Positions 35,309 to 43,283 of a DNA stretch of 64,000 nt are shown in pieces. The translations under genes and the position numbers were made by a program. The notes below the pieces were generated by a model. That model made no database searches. It had not been told where the DNA came from and saw only the letters and a list, made by a program, of their open reading frames with translations. The DNA comes from Solirubrobacterales bacterium (GTDB taxonomy: Bacteria > Actinomycetota > Thermoleophilia > Solirubrobacterales > 70-9), in contig JANWHD010000028.1 in the NCBI GenBank assembly GCA_025450585.1, positions 1-64,000 on the forward strand, given 5' to 3'. Position 1 is the first letter of the stretch, and each line of letters starts with the position of its first letter.

Positions 35309-36439
35309 ATGCCTTCCGTGCCCAGAACTCAGGACGTGCCGGCAAACCGCCTGGAAACGGGGGATTTCCTCGCTACCATCGACCCGAACGACCTGGTGCA
35401 CTTTGTCGTCAACGTCGGCGACGGGGACACTCAACTCCTCCTACTTCCCGAGGAGCAAGGCTCGCGCAAGGCAATCGTCGTCGACGTAGTTTCCGGCGAC
35501 AAGCTGACCAGGCTGATCGAAGCGCTCCAGCAAAACGGAGTCCTCGGCGACGGAGAGGATGTGCTGGCACTCGTCGTCGCAACCCATCCGCACGCCGACC
35601 ACGTATCCGGGATGGCGAAATTCCTCACCACCCACGCAAATCTGATCGGCGAGTTCTGGGAGCCCGGCTACTACCTGGCCACGCCAACGTACTTCAAGAT
35701 GATGGAAGTTCTCGCCGAACTCGGCGGCGTTGCCCACTCGCAGCCCACCAGCGGAACCACGCGCTTCATCGACCAGGTGAAGGTCACGGTACTGGCGCCC
35801 GGGATAGGCCTCAAGAGCAGGTACGACAGCTACGGCATTGACGTCAACAACAGCTCGATTGCACTGAAGGTCGACTTCCCCGCGCGGCGGTACTACAAAA
35901 GGGAAAAAGACGGCAGCTACACGAAGCTCCCCAGCGGCGCGAGCCTCGTGCTCGGTGCCGATGCCCAGACCGCATCCTGGTCCCAGGTGATGGTCGACTT
36001 CCCCCAGCTGGTGGCGAGCGGCAGCGCGGTAGCCAAAGCACTACGTAAGGCGCGGGGCGTCGAGCCTCTGAACGCCGACGTGTTCAAGGTCCCCCACCAT
36101 GCATCGAAGCATGGCCTCAACCTCGAGCTTGTAGAGGAGATCAAACCCAGTCTCAGCCTGGTCTCCTCGGTGCGGGAACAAGGCAGCTACAACTTTCCCC
36201 ATGTAGTCGCGCTGGAGGCGCTGCGCGAGGGGATCGAGCCGACCGCGCAGAAGGGCGCAACCCACAAGGACGACTTCGACCTGGGTATTCACTTCACCTC
36301 GGGCAGAGACGACGCGGGCAAGGATCTGGGCACGATCGCCGTCGTCCTCGGCCCAAACGGCAGGAAGCGCGACGTCTGGCGCTTCGGCGACCAAGTCGGC
36401 GAATCCATCGATCTAGCTGCCGCCCGAAAGTTCAAGTGA
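35309..36439 (+). CDS. ComEC/Rec2-type metallo-beta-lactamase-fold hydrolase
   Basis: A 376-residue stand-alone MBL-fold protein. It shows NVGDGDTQLLLL, the metal motif THPHADHV (H93, H95, D97, H98), NNSSIALKVDF, LGAD, and VFKVPHHASKHG with the later His ligands. This is the pattern of the ComEC extracellular nuclease domain, but without membrane helices or a signal peptide, so it would act inside the cell. Related stand-alone proteins occur in accessory and defence regions, often with a small partner gene. Metal sites look complete; the substrate, probably a phosphodiester, is not determined. Confidence 0.82.
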   Translation: MPSVPRTQDVPANRLETGDFLATIDPNDLVHFVVNVGDGDTQLLLLPEEQGSRKAIVVDVVSGDKLTRLIEALQQNGVLGDGEDVLALVVATHPHADHVSGMAKFLTTHANLIGEFWEPGYYLATPTYFKMMEVLAELGGVAHSQPTSGTTRFIDQVKVTVLAPGIGLKSRYDSYGIDVNNSSIALKVDFPARRYYKREKDGSYTKLPSGASLVLGADAQTASWSQVMVDFPQLVASGSAVAKALRKARGVEPLNADVFKVPHHASKHGLNLELVEEIKPSLSLVSSVREQGSYNFPHVVALEALREGIEPTAQKGATHKDDFDLGIHFTSGRDDAGKDLGTIAVVLGPNGRKRDVWRFGDQVGESIDLAAARKFK

Positions 36440-36481
36440 CCTCAGGCCGCATGTCGGTCCGCGACTGAATCCCCAACGGGA

Positions 36482-36516
36482 CGTGATGGTTCGACTCCAT
36501 TCAGCCGCACTCGGAA
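36482..36516 (+). repeat. Right attachment repeat (attR) and flanking intergenic region
   Basis: A 35-base exact copy of the tRNA-Leu 3' end (21835-21869). A variable-arm-like CCCCAACGGG precedes it at about 36471-36480, and a copy of the tRNA terminator follows (CCCCCGCAAGTCGGGGG near 36518-36534). No full tRNA can fold because the 5' half is absent. The whole gap 36440-36802 holds this repeat, then about 260 bases with the promoter region of the secreted protein at 36803; no other gene is visible. Confidence 0.85.
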
Positions 36517-36802
36517 GCCCCCGCAAGTCGGGGGTTTTCGTTTTGCAGAGCGGTTCAGTCGGGAATCGCCGCCCGGCGTTCGTGCGCCAGTCCAAACGCG
36601 AATCTCTGCAATGCACGGACTCGCGCACGCGGCCATTGCACATATCTGCGTTTCCAGGCAAATCGAGTCCACCGGGAACCGCATCGGCCTCCCTGGCCCT
36701 CGATTGCAGCGAACTTCTTGACCGGCACCTTGGAGCGGATAACCATCTGCCCTTCGAAATCAAGCCCGGCAGCGAACCCAGCCGGGAAAAAGGAGAAGTC
36801 AA

Positions 36803-37408
36803 ATGAGACTCACCAAGATGTTCGGCCTCGCCGCGCTCGCGGCGGTGGCGGCAATGGCATTCGTCGGCGCCACCTCGGCGTCGGCTACCAGTACTCAGCT
36901 CTGCAAAACCCACACGGGCTTAACCTGTGGGGCAGGTGAAGCAGTCACTTCGCATCATATGGTCCTCGCATCCGGCACGGTTGGACAGTTGTTATCGTCT
37001 GCTTTCAACGTCTTATGCTTAAGCATCTTAATTGAAGCCACACCCTTAGGGTTAGGAAACCCTCAGTCACTTCACACTACAGCCTTCACGTTCACGGGTT
37101 GCGGCACCGGCGCCGCGCACAACAACTGCACGGTGGCCACCGAAGAACAGCCTTTAGCCAACCTCTTAAAGACGGGGTTAGAGGAAGGTGTGTTGGCATT
37201 CACATCCGGCCAGCAACGGACCCAGTGCCCCAATCTCGGCATAAACTGCCTGTATGACGGCGAAGGCATGGAATTCACGGTTGGGGGCCAGCACCTCACC
37301 GCGGAAAGTACCCCCGTCACGGAATTAGGCGGCAAATTCCTCTGCCCCAATGAAGGGCTTGTCGACGGGTTATTCGAAACGTTAACGGACACCTACGTTC
37401 TCGGGTAG
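36803..37408 (+). CDS. Secreted protein of unknown function with TTA-rich mature region
   Basis: A 201-residue protein with a clean signal peptide (MRLTKMFGLAALAAVAAMAF then VGATSASA). The mature part is beta-rich with about eight Cys (CKTHTGLTCG, VLCLS, GCGTG, NNCTV, QCPN, NCLYD, LCPN). No enzyme motif. AAAAGGAGAAG is a strong ribosome-binding site. Codon use is odd: the signal peptide uses CTC and GCG as expected, whereas the mature part contains 13 TTA leucine codons, very rare in a genome this GC-rich. Such secreted proteins appear to form paralogous families in Solirubrobacterales (recollection). Confidence 0.75.
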   Translation: MRLTKMFGLAALAAVAAMAFVGATSASATSTQLCKTHTGLTCGAGEAVTSHHMVLASGTVGQLLSSAFNVLCLSILIEATPLGLGNPQSLHTTAFTFTGCGTGAAHNNCTVATEEQPLANLLKTGLEEGVLAFTSGQQRTQCPNLGINCLYDGEGMEFTVGGQHLTAESTPVTELGGKFLCPNEGLVDGLFETLTDTYVLG

Positions 37409-37459
37409 CAGCCTCTAACCCGGATCCGGCAGCAACAATCTGAGGAAACCTCCGGGAGC

Positions 37460-37517
37460 GTCCTCTTGGGTCTCGAGAATGCGGTTTGCCGACCCATTCC
37501 CAGCAACCCAAGAGGAC
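37460..37517. terminator. Bulged hairpin between convergent genes
   Basis: GTCCTCTTGGGT (37460-37471) pairs perfectly with 37506-37517; GAATG and CATTC inside extend it. It lies in the 127-bp gap between the secreted-protein gene and the reverse DUF378 gene, so it may terminate one or both. No T-run is present. Confidence 0.5.
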
Positions 37518-37535
37518 ACCCCCCGATCTCGCCGC

Positions 37536-37769
37536 TCAGGTTCCGCGTGGGTGCGGTGCGTGGCCCTCGATGTGGAAGCTGTTGAGCAGCCTTGGGATCG
37601 AGAGCAGCCCGCAGACGCCGAGGACCGTGTAGACGACGTCGGTCAGCGTGCCGCCGCCGAACACGTCGGCGATCACGTTGGTGTCGAAGAGACCGACCAT
37701 CCCCCAGTTCAGTGCCCCCAGCACTACCAGCAGCAGGGTGACGGGCTCAAAACGCCTGATCATCTCCAT
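37536..37769 (-). CDS. DUF378 small membrane protein
   Basis: A 77-residue protein with two TM helices: VTLLLVVLGALNWGMVGLF (about 10-28) and TDVVYTVLGVCGLLSI (about 43-58). LNWGMVGLFDTNVIADVFGG is the DUF378 signature. Members are small inner-membrane proteins of unknown function. It follows the PadR gene on the same strand, with 63 bp between. Confidence 0.88.
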   Translation of the reverse strand: MEMIRRFEPVTLLLVVLGALNWGMVGLFDTNVIADVFGGGTLTDVVYTVLGVCGLLSIPRLLNSFHIEGHAPHPRGT

Positions 37770-37832
37770 CTCTTCCTCCTCGGAGATAATGCGGATAGTT
37801 ACAAATTAGATTAACCCGTCCGGGTGGGCTCG

Positions 37833-38342
37833 TTACTCCGCATGCCGCGACCAGAAGCGGACCCAGGTGCGTTCGGCGAGGATTCCCGCTTCCAGTGAGA
37901 GGCGCACTCCCGCGGGGAGGTCCGCACCGGCTCGTTTCATGATTTCCTCGTACTCGGCCAGCTTGCCGCGATGCGCTTCCACCTGCTCGGCCGCCATCGC
38001 GACCGGGTTGGCGCCGAAGAAGATCTTGAGCAGGGCCAGGTCGCGCATCTCGGTCAACTCCGCGGTCGGCTCGGCGAGCCACTCGCGCAGGGCCCTTTCC
38101 CCCTTCGCGGCCAACCGGTAGTGACGCCGCCGGCGCCCGCCGGTCTCGCGGCGTTCAGCCAAGTACCCGGTGGCTGTCAGGCGTTGGGGCTCGCTGTAGA
38201 GCTGAGCGTGCTGCAGCGACCAGAAGTTGCCGAGGCTGGCGGCGACCATGTTCTTCAAGTCGTAGGGGGTCGCCTCTCCGGCGGCCTCGACCAAGCCGAG
38301 GACGACGAAGGATGTGGGGGTGAGACGGATTTCGCTTGACAT
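37833..38342 (-). CDS. PadR-family transcriptional regulator
   Basis: A 169-residue PadR-like regulator: N-terminal winged helix (LTPTSFVVLGLVEAAGEATPYDLK, with SEPQRLTATGYLAERRE as wing region) and a C-terminal dimerisation helix bundle (about 100-165). PadR proteins are usually repressors of neighbouring genes relieved by small molecules. It is divergent from the carotenoid oxygenase gene, and two overlapping palindromes lie between them, so it likely controls itself and the oxygenase. Confidence 0.9.
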   Translation of the reverse strand: MSSEIRLTPTSFVVLGLVEAAGEATPYDLKNMVAASLGNFWSLQHAQLYSEPQRLTATGYLAERRETGGRRRRHYRLAAKGERALREWLAEPTAELTEMRDLALLKIFFGANPVAMAAEQVEAHRGKLAEYEEIMKRAGADLPAGVRLSLEAGILAERTWVRFWSRHAE

Positions 38343-38366
38343 CCGTTCATCATAGATGGTATTACT

Positions 38367-38386
38367 TAGACAGTCTATTTTAGACT
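38367..38386. promoter_or_regulatory. Overlapping palindromes, candidate PadR operator
   Basis: TAGAC-A-GTCTA (38367-38377) and AGTCTA-TTT-TAGACT (38372-38386) are both perfect. They lie in a short AT-rich patch between the divergent PadR and carotenoid oxygenase genes, just upstream of the oxygenase ribosome-binding site. Confidence 0.65.
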
Positions 38387-38407
38387 ATGACCGGAGAGGT
38401 CACGACG

Positions 38408-39826
38408 ATGTACGAGCCACAGACCGCGCCCCGCCCCGCCTACGCGACGGGCTTCACGACGCTGGACTCCGAGCTGGAGCTCGACTCGCTCCCGCTCCAG
38501 GGATCGATTCCCGAGTGGCTGAACGGCACCCTCGTGCGCAACGGCCCGGCCAAGTTCGAGGTGGGCGAGCAGCCGCTGCGGCACTGGTTCGACGGCCTCG
38601 CGATGCTGCACAAGTTCTCCTTCGGCGGCGGCAGGGTCTCCTACGCGAACCGCTTTCTGCGCAGCAATGCCTACCGTGAGGCCGAGCGGGGGCGGATCAC
38701 CTACAGCGAGTTCGCAACCGACCCCTGCCGCTCGCTCTTCAAGCGCGCCGCGACGCTGTTCCGCCCCACCCCGACCGACAACTGCAACGTCAACCTGACC
38801 CGTCTCGGCGACGAGTACGTGGCGATGACCGAGCTGCCCCTGCCCATCGCCTTCGACCCGGAGACCCTGGACACGATCGGCGTCGCCTTCACGGCCCCGG
38901 GCCAGCACGCCACAGCCCACCCCCACCACGACCCGCAGCGGGGAGAGTTGATCGCCTACGTCACCCACTTCGGCCCCCGCAGCGAGTACCGGATCTTCGC
39001 TCAGCGCGATCGCACCCACCAGCGTCGCATCGCCTCGGCGCGGGTGAAGGAACCCTCCTACATGCACAGCTTCGCCCTCGCCGAGCGCTACGCGATCCTC
39101 GTCGCCTTCCCGCTCGTCGTCAACCCGCTGCGGCTCGCGACCGGCGCAAGGCCCTTCATCGAGAACTACGAGTGGAAGCCGGAGCAGGGGACGCTCGTGC
39201 TCGTCTTCGATCGCGAGGAGGGAAGGCTGCGCAGCCAGCACACGGCGAAGCCCTGCTTCTCCTTCCACCACGTCAACGCCTTCGAGCGTGACTCGGAGCT
39301 GGTCATCGACATGGCCGCCTACGACGATGCGTCGATCATCGACTCCCTCTACATGGATCGGGTCCGCTCCGCCCCCCCGTCGTCCCACCCCCGCCTCCTG
39401 CGCTACCGCGTTCCCCTCGAGGGTTCCGACGTCGGTGAAGAAATCCTCAGCGAGACCTACCTGGAGCTGCCCCGGATCGACTACACCCAGCGCAACGGGC
39501 GCCCCTACCGCTATGTGTGGGGGGTCGGGGCTCACCCCGACGGCGACGCCCCGGACTTCGTCGACCAGCTGGTCAAGATCGACGTCGAGAGCGGGGAGAC
39601 CCTGTCCTGGTTCGAGCCGGGCTGCTACCCGGGGGAGCCGGTCTTCGTCCCCTCCCCAAAACCCGACCGGGCCGAGGACGACGGCGTCCTGCTCTCCGTC
39701 GTCCTAGACGGCCGCGACGCTCGCTCTTACCTGTTGGTTCTGCGCGCCGACAGCCTCGAGGAGCTGGGCCGGGCCGGCGTCCCCCACCACATCCCCTTCG
39801 GGTTCCACGGGCAGTACTTCAGCTGA
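38408..39826 (+). CDS. Carotenoid cleavage oxygenase (RPE65 family)
   Basis: A 472-residue non-heme iron oxygenase that cleaves carotenoids or related polyenes. The four iron-binding His lie in ATAHPHHDP, SYMHSFAL, FSFHHVNAF and the C-terminal PFGFHGQYF, so the seven-bladed propeller site is complete. The ATG at 38408 is chosen because GGAGAGG at 38393-38399 is eight bases upstream; the ATG at 38387 is inside the operator. Whether the natural substrate is a carotenoid is unknown, as no carotenoid pathway genes are in the window. Confidence 0.93.
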   Translation: MYEPQTAPRPAYATGFTTLDSELELDSLPLQGSIPEWLNGTLVRNGPAKFEVGEQPLRHWFDGLAMLHKFSFGGGRVSYANRFLRSNAYREAERGRITYSEFATDPCRSLFKRAATLFRPTPTDNCNVNLTRLGDEYVAMTELPLPIAFDPETLDTIGVAFTAPGQHATAHPHHDPQRGELIAYVTHFGPRSEYRIFAQRDRTHQRRIASARVKEPSYMHSFALAERYAILVAFPLVVNPLRLATGARPFIENYEWKPEQGTLVLVFDREEGRLRSQHTAKPCFSFHHVNAFERDSELVIDMAAYDDASIIDSLYMDRVRSAPPSSHPRLLRYRVPLEGSDVGEEILSETYLELPRIDYTQRNGRPYRYVWGVGAHPDGDAPDFVDQLVKIDVESGETLSWFEPGCYPGEPVFVPSPKPDRAEDDGVLLSVVLDGRDARSYLLVLRADSLEELGRAGVPHHIPFGFHGQYFS

Positions 39827-39895
39827 AGCGAGTCCTCCCCGACATCTCGAGGGTGAAACTTGCACGCGCGCCGCAACCTGTGACGAAATACGCCC

Positions 39896-40909
39896 ATGAG
39901 CGAGATGTCACTCCGGGCGCGCATGAAAATGCGGGTATTCGGCGTGAGCGAGGACGAAGTGAGCATGGAGCGCCGCGGCTTCACGGCCATCGACGATCGG
40001 GCGCGCGAGCAGCTCGAGCGGGTCGCGCTCGTATTTCTCGAGGGGTACCACGCCGCCCTCTGCCTGACCGACCATGCCGCGCTGGCTCGGCGACTCGACG
40101 CGACCGACGCCGAGTTTCGGGGCTTTGCCCATGAGGGCGCCGCGATGGGCCTCACAGTGCTCGACGCGGTGCTGCCTGGATCGGGGCGTTTGCGCTCGTT
40201 CCTGAGTGGGCCCGGGTTCCCCTACGCGTGGATGGCGCCGATCGGCTTCGGCTGGGCCCGGGCGCAGATGCGGCGGCGGCCGCGCCGGCCACACCCCCTC
40301 GTCGACCCCCTGCTCGACTGGTTCGAGATGGACGGGGCCGGCTTCCACGACGGCTACTTCCAGCCGAACCGCTTCATCGAGGATCGCCACAGGCCGCGTC
40401 ACCTGAAAGGGACCGCCGCTCGTGTATATGACCAGGGGATCGGACGAAGTCTCTGGTTCGTGCGAGGAGCCGACGTCGAGCGAATCGGGGCGACGGTCGA
40501 CCGCTTTCCCGCCGACCGGAGGCCAGACATCTGGAGCGGGGTGTCGAGCGCGGCCAGCTATGCGGGTGGCGTAGGCGAGGACGCCTTGCTCGCGCTGCGC
40601 AAGGAGGCCCATGCCTTCCCCCGAGACATCGCCCAGGGCGCCGCGTTCGCGATAAAGGCGCGGGTGGCAGGCGGAAACGTCACGCCGCATACCGAGCTTG
40701 CCAGCTCCATCTTCTGCCAGATGCCCGTCGCCGAGGTCGCCCGCTGCACGGACATGGCACGCGAGGGAATCGCGGTGGCGAGCCACGAGACACCGTTCGA
40801 CGCCTGGCGCGACCGGATCCGGGCGATGATCTGCGACGGTGAGCGCCCGGGCGATGAGCCCGACGTCCTTCCCGACATGCAGCCGGCTTCGCTGCTCAGG
40901 GGCGCCTAG
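39896..40909 (+). CDS. DUF1702 family protein
   Basis: A 337-residue protein with the DUF1702 pattern: MERRGF near the start, GAGFHDGYFQPNRFI, VYDQGIGRSLWFVRGADVER, PDIWSGVSSAASYAGG and AQGAAFAIKAR. The family has no established reaction; I recall members in enediyne and other polyketide clusters. No signal peptide. It is followed after three bases by the AfsA-like gene, suggesting co-translation and a shared pathway. Confidence 0.75.
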   Translation: MSEMSLRARMKMRVFGVSEDEVSMERRGFTAIDDRAREQLERVALVFLEGYHAALCLTDHAALARRLDATDAEFRGFAHEGAAMGLTVLDAVLPGSGRLRSFLSGPGFPYAWMAPIGFGWARAQMRRRPRRPHPLVDPLLDWFEMDGAGFHDGYFQPNRFIEDRHRPRHLKGTAARVYDQGIGRSLWFVRGADVERIGATVDRFPADRRPDIWSGVSSAASYAGGVGEDALLALRKEAHAFPRDIAQGAAFAIKARVAGGNVTPHTELASSIFCQMPVAEVARCTDMAREGIAVASHETPFDAWRDRIRAMICDGERPGDEPDVLPDMQPASLLRGA

Positions 40910-40912
40910 CCG

Positions 40913-41881
40913 ATGGTGACGGCCAGCGAGCCGCGGTCGGCGGCGGAGCTTCGGACGGACCGGCCCCTCGACCCGCAACTCGTCCACAAGAGCGCCTTCG
41001 AGCAGGTGTTCGTCACCGACTGGACCCATGACGCGGGTGAGAACTGGTGCACGGTCGCCGGCCGCCTGCCCCTGGCGCACGCGCGCTTCAGCGACTCGGC
41101 GACCCCCTACCACGACATCCTCCTGATCGCGGAGACCGTACGCCAGGCCGGGCTCGTCGTCGCCTCAGAAATTCTGAACGTCGGGGACGACCGCCAGTTC
41201 CTGCTGCGCGAGATGAAAGTCGAACTCGATCCGGTCGAGCACGCCCGAAGGTGCCGCGACACGTGCGACGTGCTGATCGCCCACGACTCGACCAGCAAAG
41301 TCAAGATGCGCCCCGGTCGCGCGATGGTCGGAGGGTTCCTGCGCGCGCAGGTGACGATCGGGGGGCGGCCGGCGGGGGTCTGCGAGGTGACGGGTGCCTG
41401 GGTGCCGAACGATTTCTACGAAAGCTTCCGGAGCGGCAACACATCGCAGGAGACGAGCCCGCCCACGCCACCGGCACACGGGGACCTCGAGACGCGCACC
41501 GGCAAGCTCAATCCGGCGAACAGCGTGATCACGCCCATACGCCCCACCGGCCAGGCTCATAGCTATGAGGCCTCACTGGCGATCGACACCGAGGATCCAA
41601 CGTTCTTCGACCATCCCCTCGATCACATTCCCGGCCTCTGCCTCCTCGAGGGGTTGCAGCAGATTGCGCTGGCGGCAGCCTGTGAGGAGCTGGCGGTCGA
41701 CCACGCGACCGTGCTCGTCTCCGCGATGCAGATGAAGTTCTCCCGCATCGTGGAGTTCCAGCCCGACGTGGTCTGCACAGTGACACTCGATGACGACTGC
41801 CGCGCCGGCAGGGTCGGCTGCGCGCAGGGCGGCAGGGCCTGCTGCGAGGGCACGATCCGGATCGCCCGTCCCGATCGATGA
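40913..41881 (+). CDS. AfsA/ScbA-type hotdog-fold protein (gamma-butyrolactone synthase-like)
   Basis: A 322-residue double-hotdog protein. The N-terminal half has VHKSAFEQVFVTDW and ETVRQAGLVVA, the C-terminal half has FFDHPLDHIPGLCLLEGLQQ; these are the two AfsA repeats. In Streptomyces, AfsA joins a beta-ketoacyl chain from an acyl carrier protein to dihydroxyacetone phosphate, making a butenolide signal precursor. Here there is no nearby butyrolactone receptor gene, so the protein may instead act on an ACP-bound chain as a biosynthetic enzyme. Its stop overlaps the next ATG (ATGA, 41878). Confidence 0.85.
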   Translation: MVTASEPRSAAELRTDRPLDPQLVHKSAFEQVFVTDWTHDAGENWCTVAGRLPLAHARFSDSATPYHDILLIAETVRQAGLVVASEILNVGDDRQFLLREMKVELDPVEHARRCRDTCDVLIAHDSTSKVKMRPGRAMVGGFLRAQVTIGGRPAGVCEVTGAWVPNDFYESFRSGNTSQETSPPTPPAHGDLETRTGKLNPANSVITPIRPTGQAHSYEASLAIDTEDPTFFDHPLDHIPGLCLLEGLQQIALAAACEELAVDHATVLVSAMQMKFSRIVEFQPDVVCTVTLDDDCRAGRVGCAQGGRACCEGTIRIARPDR

Positions 41882-43251
41882 CCGCGCAAGAGCGACAGCC
41901 GCTGAGAATCGCCGTCGTCGGAGGAGGCATCGCCGGAATGGCCGCCGCGGAGGAGGTCGGCGCGCGCGGGCATCGAGCGGAGATATTCGAGGCGACGGCA
42001 GGCCTCGGAGGGAGGATCGCACCCGATGGCCTGGCCTCCCGGGAGATCTTCCTCGGCGGCAAGAACATCGGCCGTCGCTACCGACGGTTCCGCGAGCTCT
42101 TCGACCGCCGGGGCCGGGCCGACTACGAAGTCTTCGGACCGGAGTCGGGACAGGTCTGGCGCGGTCGAGTGAGAGAGCTGTCCTTCAGCTCACCCTCGAT
42201 GAAACTGCGACTGGGAGGTCGGTTGGTGTTGCGCGGACAGGTGGGTGGCGGCAGGCGCTTTCTGCGCCTCGCCCGGCAGGTGAAACGCGATCCGGGAAGC
42301 GCCCACCTCGGCGATCGATTCTTCGAGGACCTCGCCCTCGAAACCGGCGATCCGACCATCCCCGAATACGTGGGCACAGCTCTTTGCCGAGACGTCGTCC
42401 GCCACATGACGGTGAGGATGAACGCTGCCGAGCCCGAGGAGTGCCACCTCGGGAATATGGGAACAAACCTGGGTCTGATCGTCGACCGGTTCGATCAACT
42501 GACCGGAACGGCGCTCGGGGACTGGATCCGGACCGTTCAAACCGTTCATACAACCCACACGAGGACGCGGATCGCCGGGCTGACGAGGAAAGGTGAGCGT
42601 GTCAGCGGCATCGTCGGCGTGAATGGAGACGAGCGTCGTTTCGACGGCGTCGTGCTCGCCCTGCCGGCCCACGCGGCCGCCCTGGTGATAGGCGAGCAGG
42701 AGGCGGCCCTGTCGAGTCTCCTCTGCACGATCCGCTACTTCCCGGTCGGCGTGGTGGTCGCCGAATATGACCGTCCGGCTTTCCCCGAGGCCTTCGCCGC
42801 ACTCACGGCGCCCGAGGGAATGGCTCTCAGCAACGCCGGCTCGTATGGCCTTCGGGATCGGCACATCGTGCGCTACACGTTCAGCGGGCGGAGTGCACGC
42901 GACCGGATTCGCCCGGACCTGTTCGATCCCGAGGCGCTCTTGAGCGAGGCGGAGGGCTTTCTCGGTCGCTACGCGCCGGTCGCCCGTGCTCGTCGACTGG
43001 ACTTCGCGGCGCGCGCTTTTCAGCCGGGGCTTTGTGCCTACCGCCAGGATCACGCGGTGTGCCTGCGCGAGGTGAGGGCCCGGCTCTCGGCACTCCCCGG
43101 ACTGGCACTGGCGGGCGACTACATGCGGGGCGCATCTCTGGAGGCGTGTGTGCGCTCGGGGCAGGAGGCCGCCGAGCGGGTGCTGACGGGGGCCCACCGA
43201 GCCGACGGAAGTCAGGTCGAGCCCGTCGGCGACCATGCGAGTGTCGGCTGA
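41878..43251 (+). CDS. FAD-dependent amine-oxidase/desaturase-like oxidoreductase
   Basis: A 457-residue flavoprotein. The dinucleotide motif is VVGGGIAGMAAAEEVGARGH with the ribose-binding Glu in IFEA and GLGGRI after it; the C-terminal FAD contact is LALAGDYMRGASLEACVRSG. This is the layout of the protoporphyrinogen oxidase, phytoene desaturase and amine oxidase group. The substrate is not evident. It is translationally coupled to the AfsA-like gene, and the MaoC gene follows 32 bp later. Confidence 0.85.
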   Translation: MTAQERQPLRIAVVGGGIAGMAAAEEVGARGHRAEIFEATAGLGGRIAPDGLASREIFLGGKNIGRRYRRFRELFDRRGRADYEVFGPESGQVWRGRVRELSFSSPSMKLRLGGRLVLRGQVGGGRRFLRLARQVKRDPGSAHLGDRFFEDLALETGDPTIPEYVGTALCRDVVRHMTVRMNAAEPEECHLGNMGTNLGLIVDRFDQLTGTALGDWIRTVQTVHTTHTRTRIAGLTRKGERVSGIVGVNGDERRFDGVVLALPAHAAALVIGEQEAALSSLLCTIRYFPVGVVVAEYDRPAFPEAFAALTAPEGMALSNAGSYGLRDRHIVRYTFSGRSARDRIRPDLFDPEALLSEAEGFLGRYAPVARARRLDFAARAFQPGLCAYRQDHAVCLREVRARLSALPGLALAGDYMRGASLEACVRSGQEAAERVLTGAHRADGSQVEPVGDHASVG

Positions 43252-43283
43252 GACAGGCGACGTCAACCAAGGAAGGAGCAACG

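Larger units (their letters stand above)
21835..36516. mobile_element. Genomic island integrated at tRNA-Leu
   Basis: About 14.7 kb between 35-bp direct repeats, the left one being the 3' end of an intact tRNA-Leu. It contains the C-terminal remnant of a tyrosine integrase, a toxin-antitoxin pair, and accessory genes absent from the housekeeping context on the left. The integrase is broken and far from the tRNA end, so the element is probably immobile. The cargo may be composite because VapBC appears to interrupt the integrase. Boundaries rest on the repeats; island status is inference. Confidence 0.75.

Noticed and set aside
36440..36560. A second tRNA-Leu gene at the right att site
   Set aside because: Only the variable-arm remnant, T-arm and 3' acceptor strand are present; no 5' acceptor strand, D-arm or anticodon arm can be found upstream.
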